From Medicago truncatula (taxonomy: Eukaryota; Streptophyta; Magnoliopsida; Fabales; Fabaceae): a stretch of 64,000 nucleotides of DNA. Each line of letters starts with the position of its first letter. Position 1 is the first letter of the stretch. The DNA lies in contig NC_053048.1 in assembly GCF_003473485.1 (NCBI RefSeq), positions 43,024,755 to 43,088,754 on the forward strand, written 5' to 3'. The notes beneath the pieces were generated by a model. That model worked only from the letters and a program-made list of their open reading frames with translations, did not search any database and was not told the origin of the DNA. Below, piece after piece: positions 11,789-23,776 of this stretch. The position numbers and the translations under genes were made by a program.

Positions 11789-13790
11789 GGCTGAAACTTC
11801 CTCCTAAAATATTGTTTTTTTCAGCAACACTGTCTATAAATTCCAAAGTAATTCACTGCATGAGATGAAACAGAGTTAAGAAAGTCTTGGCAAGAGAAAA
11901 TCATGCATCACTTTGTCGATAAAATAATTGCATATCCTCTGACTCTACCATATCATTTATTCCTCGTTTTTAAGAGAAGACAATCACAAAACGTGTGAAC
12001 ATTTATTATAGCTCTGACTAATATAATCATCTCTACAGTACAAACATTTACTTACTTGTGGGAGTATTAGTAAGAACAATTTTTTAGCCCTATATCAAAT
12101 GCATATGACATTCTTATACTTTCGATTTATAATATGACTTGATAGTTTTTTAATTTGCATGCTAACTAACTTCAGGATTACTGTTGTAATCAGGCTTTAG
12201 CCTGCATTCTATTTGATATCATGATCTCATTCAAGAACCAACTCTCGTAAAAGCTCAACTTATTAGGTTAAAGCTCATAGATGATTTATATACAACATGC
12301 TTTCTCATGCGAAATCCCTTCCGGTGTGAGACAAGCAAATCCTTTTGAGTAATCTTCAGCAGCAGTTACAAGAAAAATATGTCATCAGACTCTTGAAATT
12401 TTCGGTATCTTCTACACTCTCCAAAAACTTACACTTGAAGTACAATCCTGATTAGTCTCCTTACTCAATTTCAACCCCTAGTCACAAACATAACATGATT
12501 AATGATACCTAGCCCTCGACTACTAGAAAGGATTTTATGTTTTCTTATCCTGTTTTCTTTTTCACTCTGCTACACTACATTGACTAAACATGCATTAGAA
12601 TACTCCGCAGTTGCATGATTTTTTGTTTCACATGCTGACTGCACTTTTCTTGGAGGTGATACCCATTTTCCTTGTATGCACACAATAGCTGGTTTCTCTA
12701 TCTTATTAAAATATCATCCAAGTAGTCCTTGTATATTTCCTGTATAGAACTACAATGTACACGTTCTTTTACTGCCTAACCACCCCATCTATGAAATTCC
12801 AAATTTTCAGTTCTCTGATTAGGTGGATATTGCTATTCGGGAATAGCATAATCAGGTTGAAGTTCCTTGCATATAGATTGCAGCGAAGAGGTCATCAAAT
12901 AATTGCTCGTCCGCTAAAATGTCCTAAATCCAAGCTTGTGGGTTCAACATCCCAAAATTTCAATTTCCTTCCATATAACTATCTAAGAGTTAAAAACAAA
13001 TGTTTATGATTGTGATAGTAATGCACTGGATTCCATCAATAGTACCCTTGATCTGATCTAACAATGAATTACTAAGAACTTCCACAAAGAAGAAAAACAT
13101 AAAGAATTTCAAACTATAACAACAAAAGCGATCAAGTAATCAACTTGATTGGTTGCTTCCAAGTTGGATACTAAGATCTACCTGCCCTTCTATTCTGTTG
13201 ATCATGTAACCATTTTTCTACCTCAATTAAAAAATGACAATTGATCAAAGCTTGGTTAGCAAAAATTAAATGAAAATCATGAAAAATGCATAATGACATG
13301 AATGAAATCACGAAAAGAAACTAACTACAATAAGAATCAGATAATCAAGATGGACAAAACTGTGAATCAAATCAACAGAGAAAAGATAGATCAACAAGCA
13401 TCATAGTGATCAGAAAATGAAAAGCAAAAACAAGAAAAACCCATCAAAATTACCACAATCTAAGGCCAACTCAGATCAACAATCACAAAATTGAATCATA
13501 CAAACAAGAGCTTGAGATCAAAGATCATACAAAACAAAGTGATATGAGTAAGAGAAGAAAAAAAAGGGTAGAATGATCAGACCTGAGATCTCAGAGGGTG
13601 TGATGATGATGATGAGAGAAAGAAAGATAAGAAGGAAAAGGTTATGGGGGAGGACAAGGTTGCAGAGCTGGCAATAAAGAGAGAGAGAGAAGAAGATACA
13701 AAAAAGTGAATTATTGCTGTTTTTGTGAGTGTTTCTTTCTCTCTCTCTCTAACTTTTTAGCCTTTTGAGATTTGCAATTTCGGAGAGTTG
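11789..13790 (-). promoter_or_regulatory. Villin 5'UTR intron, leader exon and proximal promoter
   Basis: On the minus strand an acceptor (TTTCAG) lies two bases before the villin ATG. A good donor (GATCTCAG/gtctga) lies with its exon edge at 13583. This predicts a 1.8-kb intron in the 5'UTR and a leader exon from 13583 to roughly 13760. The leader is rich in GA repeats in the sense direction (ctctctctct-type runs near 13738-13750 on the plus strand and gagagagaga near 13680). Long 5'UTR introns are common in plant cytoskeletal genes and can raise expression. Transcript evidence is not available here. Confidence 0.55.
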
Positions 13791-14449
13791 CAGAGACAAA
13801 GGTGGTATGATATGAATGAATTATGACGAAGATGAAAATCAAAATGAAAACAATAAAAAGATAATATAAAGAGGAAATTGAATTGAATAAAAGAAAATAA
13901 GAAAAAACAAAGAAGGAAAGAGAAAGCAACGACCAACGAGGTTATATTTTATGAATTTACAACGTTGTTTTATTGTTACATAAGAACAATGAAGGAAAGT
14001 CGTTATTTTAAGGTAAAAGAGATCCGCACACAGTGCAACCAACCGTCCATTTTGGTTTTGGCTTTGCTTACAAGGATATTCTCTTCTCTTTTGGATAATT
14101 TCCTTCTTTTACCACTCATTTTCCTTTTATAATCTCAACTTAAGTGAAGTCATATATCATTTATACATGTTTTTTTTTTTATCTAAGTTAGGCTTAACCA
14201 ACATGGTGTGTCTTAGTTGGCAAATACCATTTCACTTGTAAGCTAAAAGTTGAATTAAGCAGACAAATAACCAATGACATGGATTTCCTTCATCTAACGT
14301 CATGCATTTAGGTTCTCTTTTTCAACTAATGTTTATGCTTGCAAGTCATAACCATATCTAAAATAGTGACATGTAACTTTTGGATATTGACATGTCATTA
14401 TTTAATCTAATATAAAATGAGAAAATAAGGTATGTGATGACGGAATCCA
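13791..14449. other. Upstream region of villin, gene-free
   Basis: AT-rich DNA upstream of the villin leader. No additional gene is supported. It probably contains the villin promoter, but no motif stands out enough to place one. Confidence 0.4.
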
Positions 14450-14660
14450 TTTGGGGTTGGCCTTATGATTGACTTGGGATTTTGGAGTTTGTTCATCTCA
14501 AGGTTTCAGGTTCGATTCCCTCTTGTGCCAATTTTGGTGGGCAAGTCCATACAGAGCTAAGCTCTTGTTTAAAATGGGCCCCCCCGTAAGTTGGCGCTGG
14601 GATTGGTCCTCTCGAATTAGTCAATTCTTCGATCAAATACTGAATTTTTTTTATAAAAAA
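14450..14660 (+). mobile_element. tRNA-derived SINE-like repeat
   Basis: Begins with a GGGTTGGCCTTATGATTGAC block that could be a decayed A box, followed by a clear B-box-like GGTTCGATTCCC near 14510. It runs through 'gctaagctcttg' and a GC-rich middle into a T/A-rich tail. A partial relative lies at 30265-30385. I regard it as a SINE of a legume family whose name I cannot give with certainty. Confidence 0.5.
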
Positions 14661-15798
14661 ATGTATATGTTGACGGTGTTAAATGATTTACATTGTAATT
14701 CAAATTAATTGTGTATTCCATTAGATCACTTCATTATATCTACCATGTAAATAATGGTTGATTCTTATTAGATGACATTGTAAAATTAATTAACATTGAT
14801 AAAACATATTCATTAAACTCATATAAAATATCTTTGGAAAATTTAATCCTTAATCACAATGTTTCAAACCTCAGCCCCCGTACACAATGTCTTTGATAGC
14901 TATCAATTAGACTACATTTACGGGACATTACAATGTATATCTTTAATTTACACTTCGGTTCAATTTAAATATATTTTTCATTTGACTTTATATGGTGATG
15001 AACGAGTAATTTATAAAACGCTAAATTTTTTGGTGAGTTTTACAATTATACGTGGACATTAAGAAATACCATACAAAGATATACGTGTAACAATATTTTA
15101 CTAAATACTATGTTTGGCATCTCTTTAAAATATGTGCATATTATCACTGCCTAGTTGTAAAACTCTTTATTGGACCAATTTGAGTAAAATAAACAACACA
15201 TACATGTGATCCATTCAATTTTCTCATAATATTTGGGAAATGATTGTAATAGACAAAACCTATTATTAACTTGAATGTTGAAATTTGGCTTTAGGCCAAT
15301 CAAACAGTTAGAATTTTCTTTGATTGATCTAATGAAATCAGATAGAACATACTTTATATTTACTAGAAGATAAATGTGGGGTGCAATCCACTAAATTAAA
15401 AGAAGATGAAATGTTTACTTTGTTGTGACTCAGAATTGTCTGTCTAATTTGCATATAAAGACGAAGGATGGTCCATCACTCACTCAATAGAACTCACTCC
15501 CATTGTCGATCCTCAACCTTTACTAACATGTCCTCATATTTGATTGTTCATTGAAAACGTTACTATAATCTAGAATGGAGGAAAAGAAGAAAAAAAAAAA
15601 TAAGTATGACACGTTAATTAAGTGTGGTAGGTTACTGTAAAACCTACTACCAAATTAAATTTACGTGCGTTTAATTTTTTTTTTTTTTTTAGAGTATGGG
15701 GATAACTGGAGTATTTTGAAGAGTTGGTGAAGTGCACTGATTATGTTTTAATGAGGTAGAGCATTAATAAACAATTATAATAAAATCCTTATTAAAAA

Positions 15799-15940
15799 TC
15801 TCCGTGAGCTTAGCTCAGTTGGTAGGGATATTGCATATTATATGCAGGAGCCGGGGTTCGAACCCCGGACACTCCACTTTTCCACAATTAAATTGTGTGA
15901 GCTCTAGCCACTAGACTACTTGACCCAAAAAAAAAAAAAA
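15799..15940 (+). mobile_element. tRNA-derived SINE with 15-bp target duplication
   Basis: A tRNA-like head (A box TTAGCTCAGTTGGTAGG, B box GGGTTCGAACCCCGG) is followed by a short body and an A-run of about 18. It is flanked by the perfect direct repeat AATCCTTATTAAAAA at 15784-15798 and 15941-15955. The head does not form a proper acceptor stem, so this is a SINE and not a functional tRNA gene. The perfect duplication and the pure poly-A tail indicate a fairly recent insertion. Related, more worn copies lie at about 17335 and 18280. Confidence 0.75.
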
Positions 15941-17334
15941 AATCCTTATTAAAAAACTTGTAGGAAGTTGTTGAATCCATTCTAATGAATAAAAATTTGT
16001 CGAACAAGAATATTTAAGACATCTTTTTCTTTTTCATATTCTCTTTGTAATTGAATGCGATTAGATCGGTTTTTTTATGAAAGAAGTTAATAATCTACCA
16101 ATTCAAAGGACGTTTTAGGTATTAGTACTTCTTTTAACACACAAGGCTGGCACACCAATTTCTGTTACCATATGGCTGACCAGTTTGATATACATAGCTG
16201 GAGAAGTTACCACTATTGTTTTCTTCAAAAAAAAATACCACTATTGTATTGTTTGTATTTTGAAAAATATTAACTAGTTAAGCAATATATCTCTAATTAG
16301 TTTATCCATCTGAAACAAACTCATCTAAAACAAGGATAATGGATAAGCATATCTTTAAATGTTTTAGTGAAGTTATGTAAATTGTTTATGTGATGTCTAT
16401 AAATTGTTTATAACTGATTTTGATAAGCTTTTTAAGATAGTTCATCAAAATGACATATTGTTTATGCGAGAATAGATTACCTATATGTTTTTAAGAATTT
16501 TTTTATAAAGAATTTTAAGTTTAATTTTTTGTTATTAAATAAGTAAAGAACGTATGATTTTGTTTTTTTGATAGGAAGTCACTCAATTAGTATCTTTAAT
16601 ATTTACGGATTAACTATGAGATTAATCTCTGCTTAACTGTTTAGATCACATCTTACAAGTCTTCAGCTCTTCGCCTTTTCCTAAAATTGTGTCTATGGTG
16701 ATTGAACGACACTCCTGTCCACATTCCTTGGGTAATGTATGACTTTGTTTAACTGGAAACTTACCCAAAAAAAGAAAAAGAAAAACTAAGCATTGGCATG
16801 TATGTGAATGTGAGAAGAGATACTAGAAAAAAGGAAGAAGGGCAATAAAAAGATAAAGGGTCTACCATGAATTTGGAAAAAGATATCTCAGACCACAAAA
16901 ATCAAAAGGGGTCCAAGCATACAAAGAATGTAGCTCTTTATTTTAGATAAAAGGAGTACATCAAATAAAGTTGTTATAAAGTAATTTGAAGTTTATTGAC
17001 TAAAGACTGCTTCATTAAACAATGATTTATATTTAAATTCAAAAAGTTTCCAAATATTGTGCAAGCATTGTGGATCTCAATATTGTTCACTGGTCATCAA
17101 ATTGAAACAGTAGCAAAATTGGTGAAAGGGAAATAAAATGAAACAAAGGTAGATAATGTACCAATGTCAATGTCAACAACCACATAGGTTGGCTTGAAAC
17201 TTTTTGTTGTTCATCTCATATTCCTATTTAATTAAGTTCACCAAAATAAAATAAAAATTAATTCCCTCAAAAAAAAAACTAATTATTTTTTCTGTAACAA
17301 ACACAATATCGGTGAATTAAAGAACACTGAAAGG

Positions 17335-17420
17335 TCCTTGTGAGTTTAACTCAATTGAGAGAGACAATGTCTAATATATATAATATTTGGGGTTCAAACT
17401 TCGACCACCGCCAAAAAAGA
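17335..17420 (+). mobile_element. Decayed tRNA-derived SINE head
   Basis: Shows the same layout as the copy at 15.8 kb, with worn boxes (TTTAACTCAATTGAGAG and GGGGTTCAAACTTCG). The tail is not clear. Confidence 0.45.
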
Positions 17421-18274
17421 ACACCGAAAGTTTTTAAGAAAAATGACAAAAGTTCAAACCCTCAAAACCAATATAAACACTATCTTATTGGTATTGTCTA
17501 TATTAAAAATAAAAAATAAAAACTATTGGATATTCATGCCCACTTCTTGTTGTGGATCCATTTTGCAAATTAAAATTCTGATTCAATTAACATCAAACGA
17601 CCAAGATTGTGTTATTGTGTCATGGTCAAAATAAAGGGGAATCATTTTTCCTTTCCATGCATGATCTGTAGATCAAATTTCAATGATTTACTACAAAATG
17701 AACCACCAAATTAGCTGGGCCAAGACACCCAACATATGCTAACAGAAGATCATGTATGAAGTCACTTTGGCTTAAAGAGAAGATTTCGCTTGTTGGTACA
17801 TTTTTAATTAATTAATGGAAATGAGAAAAAAATAAAAAATTCTCATTGACTTACAAGAATGGTTGCCAGAGGAAATTCAAAATATAAATTTGAAATTTTT
17901 TAGTGGTTAAATAGAGACATTTCAATGAAATGATATATTTGCTTCACTATTGAAGTAATGTAACTATTGTGTCTGATAAAGTGGAAAATTTTGAAGAATT
18001 GTTTTTCTTTTATCAAATGACATAAATTTCTTTAAAAATAGTCATTCTATGGGCAGAAAATATAACATGAAAATCATGTTTTTTTTTTTGTTAGTCAAAA
18101 CTTTGTCATAAACAATATGCTTGATTTGAATGTGCAAGTTACATCAAAATTTGAAAGTATTATGAAGGAAATTCATCAGTTTACTCATATGCATTCGATT
18201 GATATAAATTGATGGGACAAACCGAACCTAAACTACTTAAAGTGTTTACACACCGCTTTAAAATTTATGTACAA

Positions 18275-18395
18275 TTGTTCCATGAACATAGCTCAGTTGG
18301 TAGGACAATGCATTATTATATGTAGGGGCTAAGGTTCAAACCCCGGACACCTCACTTATTCTAAAGTGAATTCTAGCATTTTTTTGCAACAATCC
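18275..18395 (+). mobile_element. tRNA-derived SINE copy
   Basis: A box ATAGCTCAGTTGGTAGG and B box AGGTTCAAACCCCGG, with the same spacer ('gcattattatatg') as the 15.8-kb copy. No obvious target duplication is seen. Confidence 0.55.
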
Positions 18396-21300
18396 CCCAA
18401 CGAAAACATGGCTTTCCTATTACTTATTTTTCTTTCTTAACTTAACCGTTGAATACTTAAACAGTTTTATTTTTTGAATGAAAAGCAATAAATCCTCATT
18501 GGTCTGACTGCATGCATGAGTCATTTGAAACTGAATTGAGGATATTGTATAAAGAAAAGAAAAACTAAACAAAAATCAAAATGTCAACAAGTTGTTGTAG
18601 TGCAGGTGCTTCTCTTTAATGAAAATAATTGGCCTCAAATAATCATAAGCCGGCCAACTTATTGTCGTGATCACGTGAATCGGGAGTTGAATTTCATTAA
18701 ATACAAAATTAAGAGTTTTTTTTTTACATTTTGTCACTTTTGTAGGTATTTATTTTACCGTTTTATGCTATCAACATGAAATATATAATATTGTCCACAG
18801 ATTAGTTTTAAATACATGTTTTCAATGGATCAAAGCAAATAGAAACTTAACTCAATCGCATGCACTTTATGAATTAAATTATTGTGTTAGAATAATTATT
18901 TTATCTCATTTCATGAAATTAAATGAAGTTGCATTATCTACCATGTGACATATCTCTCTCATCGTCCTTAGATTAGACCATCATATAGTAAATTAACTGT
19001 GTAAGGTCATCTATGGTACATGATATTTTTTTAATGTTTATATATAGTTTGAGTGGGTCGGCATGCATACATGTATGGCACACATCATGGTCGGGGTGGT
19101 AAAGGGAAAAGAAGACCCAGCAGTGCAATGATATCATGGTAGGGCACTAGGAATTAGGATTATAATATATGCACGAATTAGTCAATTTAAAAAATCATAA
19201 AATGCATTTCTTGGTAAGTATAAAAATAAATATAAATTAAAAGAATTTATTTATAAGATGAATATTCTTTTTGAGAGCTTGTAATTTAATTCTCTGTCGC
19301 TTAACTATCGTGCTTGACTTGAAAAAATTATGAGACGAACTACCTTAAAAAAGTTTTTAAAAAGTAGAGAAATGAAAATAAAACACCGTGAAAATGCTCA
19401 TATTATTTATATGAACGCTTGTCGATTCTAAAAGTTACCCTTGACATTATAGAAATTGTCCCTCATCTTGATGGAGTTTTGTTTCCTCGACTACCTTTAC
19501 CTTTAAACCAAAATTATATGTAATATTGTTCTTATTGTTTCATTTTTTTTCAAGATACAATTTTTTCACACATTTTCAATACTATTATCATAGAAACTTC
19601 ACTTAAGTTTTACCTCAGTGGTCGTGGAAATTGTGTATTTTGTAGACAATAGTATTGATTATAAAAGTTTAAGTATAAATGGGTTTATGAAGTCCTTTTG
19701 GGATTTGCAAATGATATTAGTGGGATGCTTAAGTAGTTTTACTACAAAACGTTCCAAGAGATTTTGTTCTTTTTAGTTGGTCCAAAGATAAAGAGATCTT
19801 GCTTGTTTTTTTGTTATGGGAAGAGATCATGTTCTTATATTATACCCTAGCTTTCACGCCCTATTTCCTTTTTGGATTACCTCGACATAATAGGTGTATG
19901 ATTTTTGTATCTAGATTTGTTGAAGAGGCAAAAGAAACGTTTATTAAACATAAACAAAGGCAATATCACAAAAAGAATGGACAACTATCTGTTTTCTCAA
20001 AAACAAAAGAAACGAAATAAAATCGTTAACCTTTTCCTTTTTGTTTAATAAACGTCAATGAATTATGTTAATTTTCGTAGTGACAACTATGGCAGCTTTA
20101 AAGACCACCAACATGTGGAATGTGGTATTTTATGCTTTTTTTCGTAGTAGCAACAATGGCCTACTGATCACAACTTTCCTCTATCCTCGTGCAGAATATT
20201 GCAATATTGCATATACAATATGTTTGTCCTCAATATATTCTGCAAGAAGAGAATTGCAGTAAGAACATATAAATGTAATACAAACAATTGTCTTGTTTTG
20301 CAAAGTACTACTTTTATAATTTTCCTGTAAAAAAAAGGTACTACTATAATTTGTATGAAAAATTCTGAATTCTTTTATTATATAACAGTATTTATGTCAA
20401 TTAGTTTCATGGACCGCCCTTCCATTCAAAATATATAGTCTTGTATACAAATAGAGATAGAGATGCATCAATTTCTATTTAAAAAGAAAAAGGAAAAAAA
20501 CCTACTCTTACACCATTTGATTTTGGAGTTCGATTTCACAAATTTCGGGTTGATCATCACAAATTCACAATGCATTTCAAGGAATTCCTGTCACGTTACA
20601 TTGCCCCTCATGTCCGTCACCACATCACCTCTGGCTGTCCTCATCATCTTCTGAGATCAAATGAACACTAACTTGCTCGGCTGGTGCTGCACAAACAGAG
20701 AAATGGAGAGGGAGTGATCAGAGAGGAACAAATGGGGAGACAGGTGGGAAAGAAATTAACAGGCCAAAGTTAACATGGGACACATGTGAACAAGCAAAAG
20801 ATGTAATATTTTTGGTAGTGTCTATATCAATCATTTGTTTAACAGTAAAAACAATAGAAGTTAACACTAGTAACGGTACCATTTCATTCTTGTTCAATAT
20901 AGAGTAGAAGGAAAAAAGAAAAAGAAAAAAAAATTGGTAACCAACTGGAGAATGACATTGTAGATGAATTAAATAAATATCTCCACCACTTGATATCCTC
21001 TCCATTATACTATTCTAATTTGTATACTTATTAGCTAATTCTCTTGAATCAAAATCTTCCAAAGCTCTGCTTTATTGGATTCAGTTGAACCCTCATATGA
21101 ATTTCAGATAAAGCTGCAAACTATTGAGTGGATTGATGGCACTTGAATTATGTATGCATTCATGCTCTTGGTTACTACACAGTTCAAAACTTCTATGATC
21201 CATTTCAAAAATTCCCATTATTGCTGAATTCTTGCGTTTGACATATTTTAGCAGCCTTGTATGAACAAACTGTAAAATGTCTACGTGCAAGTTGCAGATA

Positions 21301-22435
21301 AATATTCATACTAGAGCTTTCATCATTTGGGCGTGAGTCATGACCCTTGCTTTTGCCATTTAATAGCTGGCTTCTTCCTATAGCTGGAAAATTCAATCTA
21401 GTTCCGAAGACACCACTCTCCTGATACTTCTTGAGCCTGCTAGGTGATTGAGGTCTCAGGCTGCACAATGGGCACTGTTTCCTGAAGTATTCATAGCATT
21501 TGAGTAATGTCAATGCACAGTTTATTGGGATACCCATACATTGCACATGTCGATCATATTAGTGATTAACTTTCATCTGGGGTTTTAGTTTCCCATCAAT
21601 AATATAAAAATCTGAAATATATCATATTTTACTTCCAATTTCACATTACCCAGCCAGAAGAGATAGAAGCATAAGTTTTAAACTTAAATGAAATTAATAT
21701 ATTTATGTAAAGAAGTTCGGTGTCTCAAATACAACCTTTTCAAATTTATGAACCAAATTGAAGTTTCTAAATAGTGAAAGGCCTAGAAAAATTAAATTAG
21801 AGAAAAATACCATATAGAATGCTTGGTTTCTTGATAACCTTATGGACGGTCGAATTTTCATCAGGATGGCACTCAATTCTTGATTGCTATTGCTTGCCCA
21901 TTTCTAATGGGCTCAATTTAAATATCAAATTACTTAAAAGAAAAGCAGATCTAACAAATGTTTATTTTATTCAGTTTTCAATATGTTTGCAAATAATTTG
22001 ATTGCTCTTCCATGATCAATAACATAAGAATAGTAGAATAGTAAACTAAGTCAACAAGCATATTAAAACAACATACCTGAAGTATTCCTACAACACCAAT
22101 CTTGTCTGCATCTACTGTAGTTTTGGAATGAACTTCAGTACCTTCTCCAACTCATGCTTTTGGTGTAGTTGCCCACACTCACCAATGCGTTGATGGCTCC
22201 CAAGGCGTGATTAATTTGCCCACATTTGCTGAATTATATCTGTGTATGACACAATTCCATGACTTCTACATATATTCATTCCTGAAGTTAGGAAAAGATG
22301 ACTATTATTATTATTATAATGAAATAAAATTAAAATAACAATCTATTTCACACAATCTCCATGATCATTAAATTTAAGGTAAATAAAACATGGTAAATAA
22401 GATTGTTTTGCTTTCTGTGTTGAAAAAGTAAAACT
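18396..22435. other. Gene-poor region; possible spliced minus-strand transcript at 20.6-22.3 kb
   Basis: No protein gene is supported. Open frames at 19799-20020, 20065-20262 and 21205-21546 have no recognisable domain. On the minus strand, splice-like signals occur (for example CTTCAG/gtatgtt at about 22077-22084) around moderately complex sequence at 21.3-21.5 and 22.08-22.26 kb. These could be UTR exons of a transcript such as the 3' end of the PPR gene, or a non-coding RNA. This is a weak inference. Confidence 0.3.
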
Positions 22436-22763
22436 TGTTTTTAAGAGTCCCACATTGGATTGGATAAGATCTGAAAATGTGTTTATAAGTGGGAGGCATC
22501 TATCACCCTACAAGCGGTTTTATAGGGATTGAGTTAGTTCAAACTCAAATTCTAATATGATATCAAATCCTATCCAAGATCCATAGAACCACCCGCTATC
22601 TGGTCACTTAGGTCACACTCTAGATGTTCAGAATGAGAGGAGTGTTTAAGAGTCCTAAACTAGATGAGATAAGGCCTGAAAAAGAGCTTATAAGCGGGAG
22701 ACATCTGTCACTCTACAAACCAGTTTTATAGGGGTTGAGTTAGGCCAAACTTAAATTCTAAGA
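22436..22763. mobile_element. TRIM-type LTR fossil, two short LTRs
   Basis: Two related direct repeats of about 120 bp (22436-22557 and 22643-22763) both start TGTTT..AAGAGTCC. They enclose about 85 bp that begins with a worn primer-binding-site-like 'tgatatcaaatcc'. There is no coding capacity, as expected for terminal-repeat retrotransposons in miniature. The two LTRs differ considerably, so the copy is old. The same LTR family is found as a solo LTR at 47487-47605. Confidence 0.65.
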
Positions 22764-23776
22764 CTTGGTAAAATTAGTCACTCAGAAATCTTTAAATGCA
22801 GAAACACTCAGAATTTTATATAAATTTTTAAGATGGAGTCTAAATGAATTTTGTACGCTGAAAAACTCTGTTAAATAATTTCCCAATTTTTTTCCCCTCA
22901 AAACAAGGAAATCAAAGAGACATCCCAACTTTATTCAGTTTCTCATATGATGAAAGATTACAGTAACTGAGCAATAAGTTTCATACTAGTAATTTCCTAT
23001 CAAAGACTATTAATATGGGAAATCAACAACTTCATATTTATTTGCGGTTTTTCAGTAACATAACAAGGAATAAATCAGTCACAAAGACTTAATTTCCCCG
23101 TGATATTTGTTAGAATTATGAAACCAGTGTAGGGCATTCACCTTATACCTTAAGAATCTTTTTTTTTTTTTTTTTTGAAACATTATGCCTTAAAATTCTA
23201 GGGGATTTGGTCTTTTTCCTAAATGAATGCAACCACAACAAACTTCAACTGAAAGCTGAAACCATGCTTAATCAATCTTACAGCCTCTCAGTGAGTCATA
23301 CAGTCTCAGCAACACAATAAAAGTAGTTTGTGGGCAGGCACAAGGAAGATTTGATATCAGACACTTTTCTATTGTATATGGATTTAATTTACTTACATAA
23401 CATTCTTCTTTGCCTGAACTTTAGCAGATTCAATCACACTTCAGAGTTCAGACCGATGATGGTCCCGAGGCCTCAAAATCTCAGAAGCAAACTATGCTTC
23501 CACTGCATCCCTCTAAAAGGATAGCTGCTCTTACCCTTCATGAAGAAATAAACATAAAAGCACTCCAGACTGGTAGCAATATCTAATGATATTCCCCTTA
23601 GAAAAAGGTAACCAATCTTTCCTTTGTTTCTTACAGTTTATGCCACTGCTACATATTATGTAACCACTTGTTTGGTGCAATGCTCAAGTAGCGAATGAGT
23701 GCCTACTTATTGATCTCATGATTACACAAAACCTTGGAAAACGTCCAGGATTATAAAAAGATTAAAAAAATCAAGT
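22764..23776. other. Downstream region of the PPR gene, no gene seen
   Basis: AT-rich DNA with a T-run near 23160. It probably includes the 3'UTR of the PPR gene at its right end. No further gene or named repeat is recognised. Confidence 0.4.

Noticed and set aside
15806-15880. tRNA gene candidate
   Set aside because: A and B boxes are good, but the acceptor stem does not pair and the sequence continues into a SINE body with poly-A and a target duplication.
19799-20020. 73-codon open frame
   Set aside because: No domain, AT-driven composition, no splice or promoter context.
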